Origin: Pardosa pseudoannulata
Lineage: Eukaryota; Arthropoda; Arachnida; Araneae; Lycosidae
Direction of reading: 5' to 3'
NCBI GenBank assembly: GCA_032207245.1
Contig: CM063501.1
Coordinates: forward strand, 61,179,877-61,243,876
Length of the DNA stretch: 64,000 bases
Shown piece after piece: positions 56,404-64,000 of the stretch; within the stretch, counting starts at the first letter, position 1, and each line of letters starts with the position of its first letter. The translations under genes were made by a program, and so were the position numbers. A model generated the notes under the pieces. It was given only the letters and a program-made list of their open reading frames with translations. It was not told where the DNA came from and did no database searches.

Positions 56404-56994
56404 TTCATTTCACAACTTGATATTTTGTGTTTTTGATTTTTATACATTTTATGATAAAAGTTTACATAAAGTAAGAGATTAAACTAATTGACAACTTCAG
56501 TTTCTTTTTTTCTCAAAATAATCAAAGCCTGACATAGGAAATTGTGTAGTTTATTTGGGAATCCAAACTTTAATGGAGTGTCAAAGAAATCTGTTGGAAA
56601 CTGAAAACAGAAAAAAATTCTGATAAATCAGTCGTTCCATTTCACACATAAACTGGCTGGAAAAAAATGTAAATTACCCAAGTGGCGATTGGGCAGAACT
56701 GTTAAGATATGTTAATTTAAAAATATTTTATATACTATATGAATCCTAAAGTTCTCTAGCCTAATTATATTTTTAATTCATTTTAGTCTTATCAAAGTTG
56801 TACATGCCTGACCTGGATTTTAAAAGAGGTATTAATGGTTAAAAACTCTTTCTGCCCTTTCAAACTAAGTTGTTTTTTTTTGTTGTTTTTTTTCTGCTCT
56901 TAATACATAACATCACTTAGTTGTGGGTAAAACTAAGACCACATTTCCCTTTACTTAATTTCTGTAATTGCAGTACCTTTAACTTTGATTTAGA

Positions 56995-57731
56995 TAGGGT
57001 TGGCACGTTTTTGCCAAAGGCAGGAAAAAATTGGTAAAAACCGTTCTGACAAAAATACATTTTTGCCACTTTTTAGCCAACTGGCAAAAATGGATATGTT
57101 TTATTTACGGGGATGTAACTAATTTAACTTTTACTAACTTAACTCTAATATAAAGATACATAATAAAAGGTTTTTTTTTATAACATAGAATATTCAATGC
57201 ATCATTGAAACAGTAATCTAAAGAAGATTTTACAAATTTTTATGTGCAATATTGTTTTTAATGTAATTATTAGCCTATTTCCCTTACAAACTGTAGGTTT
57301 AAACGTTTTTAGTACTTATATAGTATGTATCTTATATATGTATATATACACATTATAATTAAAGACAGCATTACTATATTAAATTGATAAATAAAGAAAA
57401 CATTTTTTATCCCATGCCTCCATCATATAAATTTATTTACAAAAATAAAATATTGTATTTTGATTGCTTGCATCAATGAAAATTATTTTAAATTGTTTAA
57501 ATTGTCAAATTTATACTAATGAAATACCTAATTAATATTCTGATTTAAGTCTCAATTGTATTATGTACAAAATTATTTATTATTTTGTTATTTATTAATT
57601 TTTTGTACATTTTTAAAATCCAGCCAATTTTTCTAGATTTTGCCATTTTTGCCGGCTTTTACCAGGTTTTATCCAGTTTTTGCCACTGTCCTGGCAAAAA
57701 TACCATTTTGACGGCAAAATTACCAACCCTA
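56995..57731. mobile_element. hAT-like MITE immediately upstream of the PSMD7 start exon
   Basis: The 9-base inverted ends TAGGGTTGG...CCAACCCTA are flanked by perfect GATTTAGA at 56987-56994 and 57732-57739. Both subterminal regions repeat TTTTGCCA/TGGCAAAAA many times in opposite orientation. The 737-base interior is AT-rich and non-coding. The 64-codon frame on the - strand at 57613-57807 only reads through these repeats. Confidence 0.78.
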
Positions 57732-57823
57732 GATTTAGATATGATTTAAGTATTTTTGGTATTTCATGTTTCACTTTTAAATGTTTCCTTAGTAATTCTT
57801 CTAACATTCAAATTTATTTTTAG

Positions 57824-57845
57824 TTACAGATTAATATTTTCAAAG
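57824..57845 (+). other. PSMD7: PSMD7 5'UTR part of the start exon
   Basis: Acceptor AAATTTATTTTTAG ends at 57823, 22 bases before the ATG. This suggests that an untranslated first exon lies upstream, possibly on the far side of the hAT element. Confidence 0.55.

Positions 57846-64000
<6,155 letters not shown>

Overview
This is a strongly AT-rich piece of animal nuclear genome with spliced genes, long introns and many short, decayed transposon copies. Gene content, intron density and the mix of Tc1, hAT, piggyBac, pogo and tRNA-derived SINE relics fit an arthropod. A chelicerate such as a spider is my guess, but nothing here proves it. There is no operon, CRISPR array, rRNA or intact tRNA gene.

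Four protein-coding genes can be supported. (1) The last three exons of a LYST-type BEACH/WD40 protein lie on the + strand at 14-4977. (2) An RMDN1-like tetratricopeptide gene lies on the - strand, with exons between 30208 and 12639. Its 3' end faces the 3' end of LYST across about 7.7 kb. (3) A gene for a 4-finger C2H2 zinc-finger protein, with its coding part in a single exon, lies on the - strand at 51571-53505. It is preceded by a probable 5'UTR intron. (4) The first five coding exons of the 26S proteasome lid subunit PSMD7/Rpn8 lie on the + strand at 57846-61951, and the gene runs off the right edge.

The rest is mobile and repetitive DNA. Three different piggyBac-like relics (421-1589, 3221-4237, 27662-28459) have TTAA target duplications. 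Four hAT-like elements have 8-bp target duplications, two of them side by side at 14667-16073. Two Tc1-like elements (17920-19070, 25717-26927) keep broken DD34E transposases. There is one pogo/Tigger relic (22863-23773), a DNA element present twice (24187-24976 and 45303-45720), a foldback element (20323-20587), two solo-LTR-like segments inside (TA)n arrays (36937-37238, 38414-38762), a LINE C-terminal fragment and a family of tRNA-derived SINEs. Most sit in RMDN1 introns or in the roughly 20-kb gene-poor block from 30.2 to 51.5 kb. (TA)n microsatellites are abundant between 33 and 49 kb.

I did not find a convincing new biological system. The points most worth a second look are the exact sharing of a target site by two hAT elements, solo LTRs sitting in (TA)n arrays, a SINE nested in an older SINE, an hAT element immediately upstream of the PSMD7 start exon, and 44-bp repeats with a perfect palindrome at one piggyBac end.
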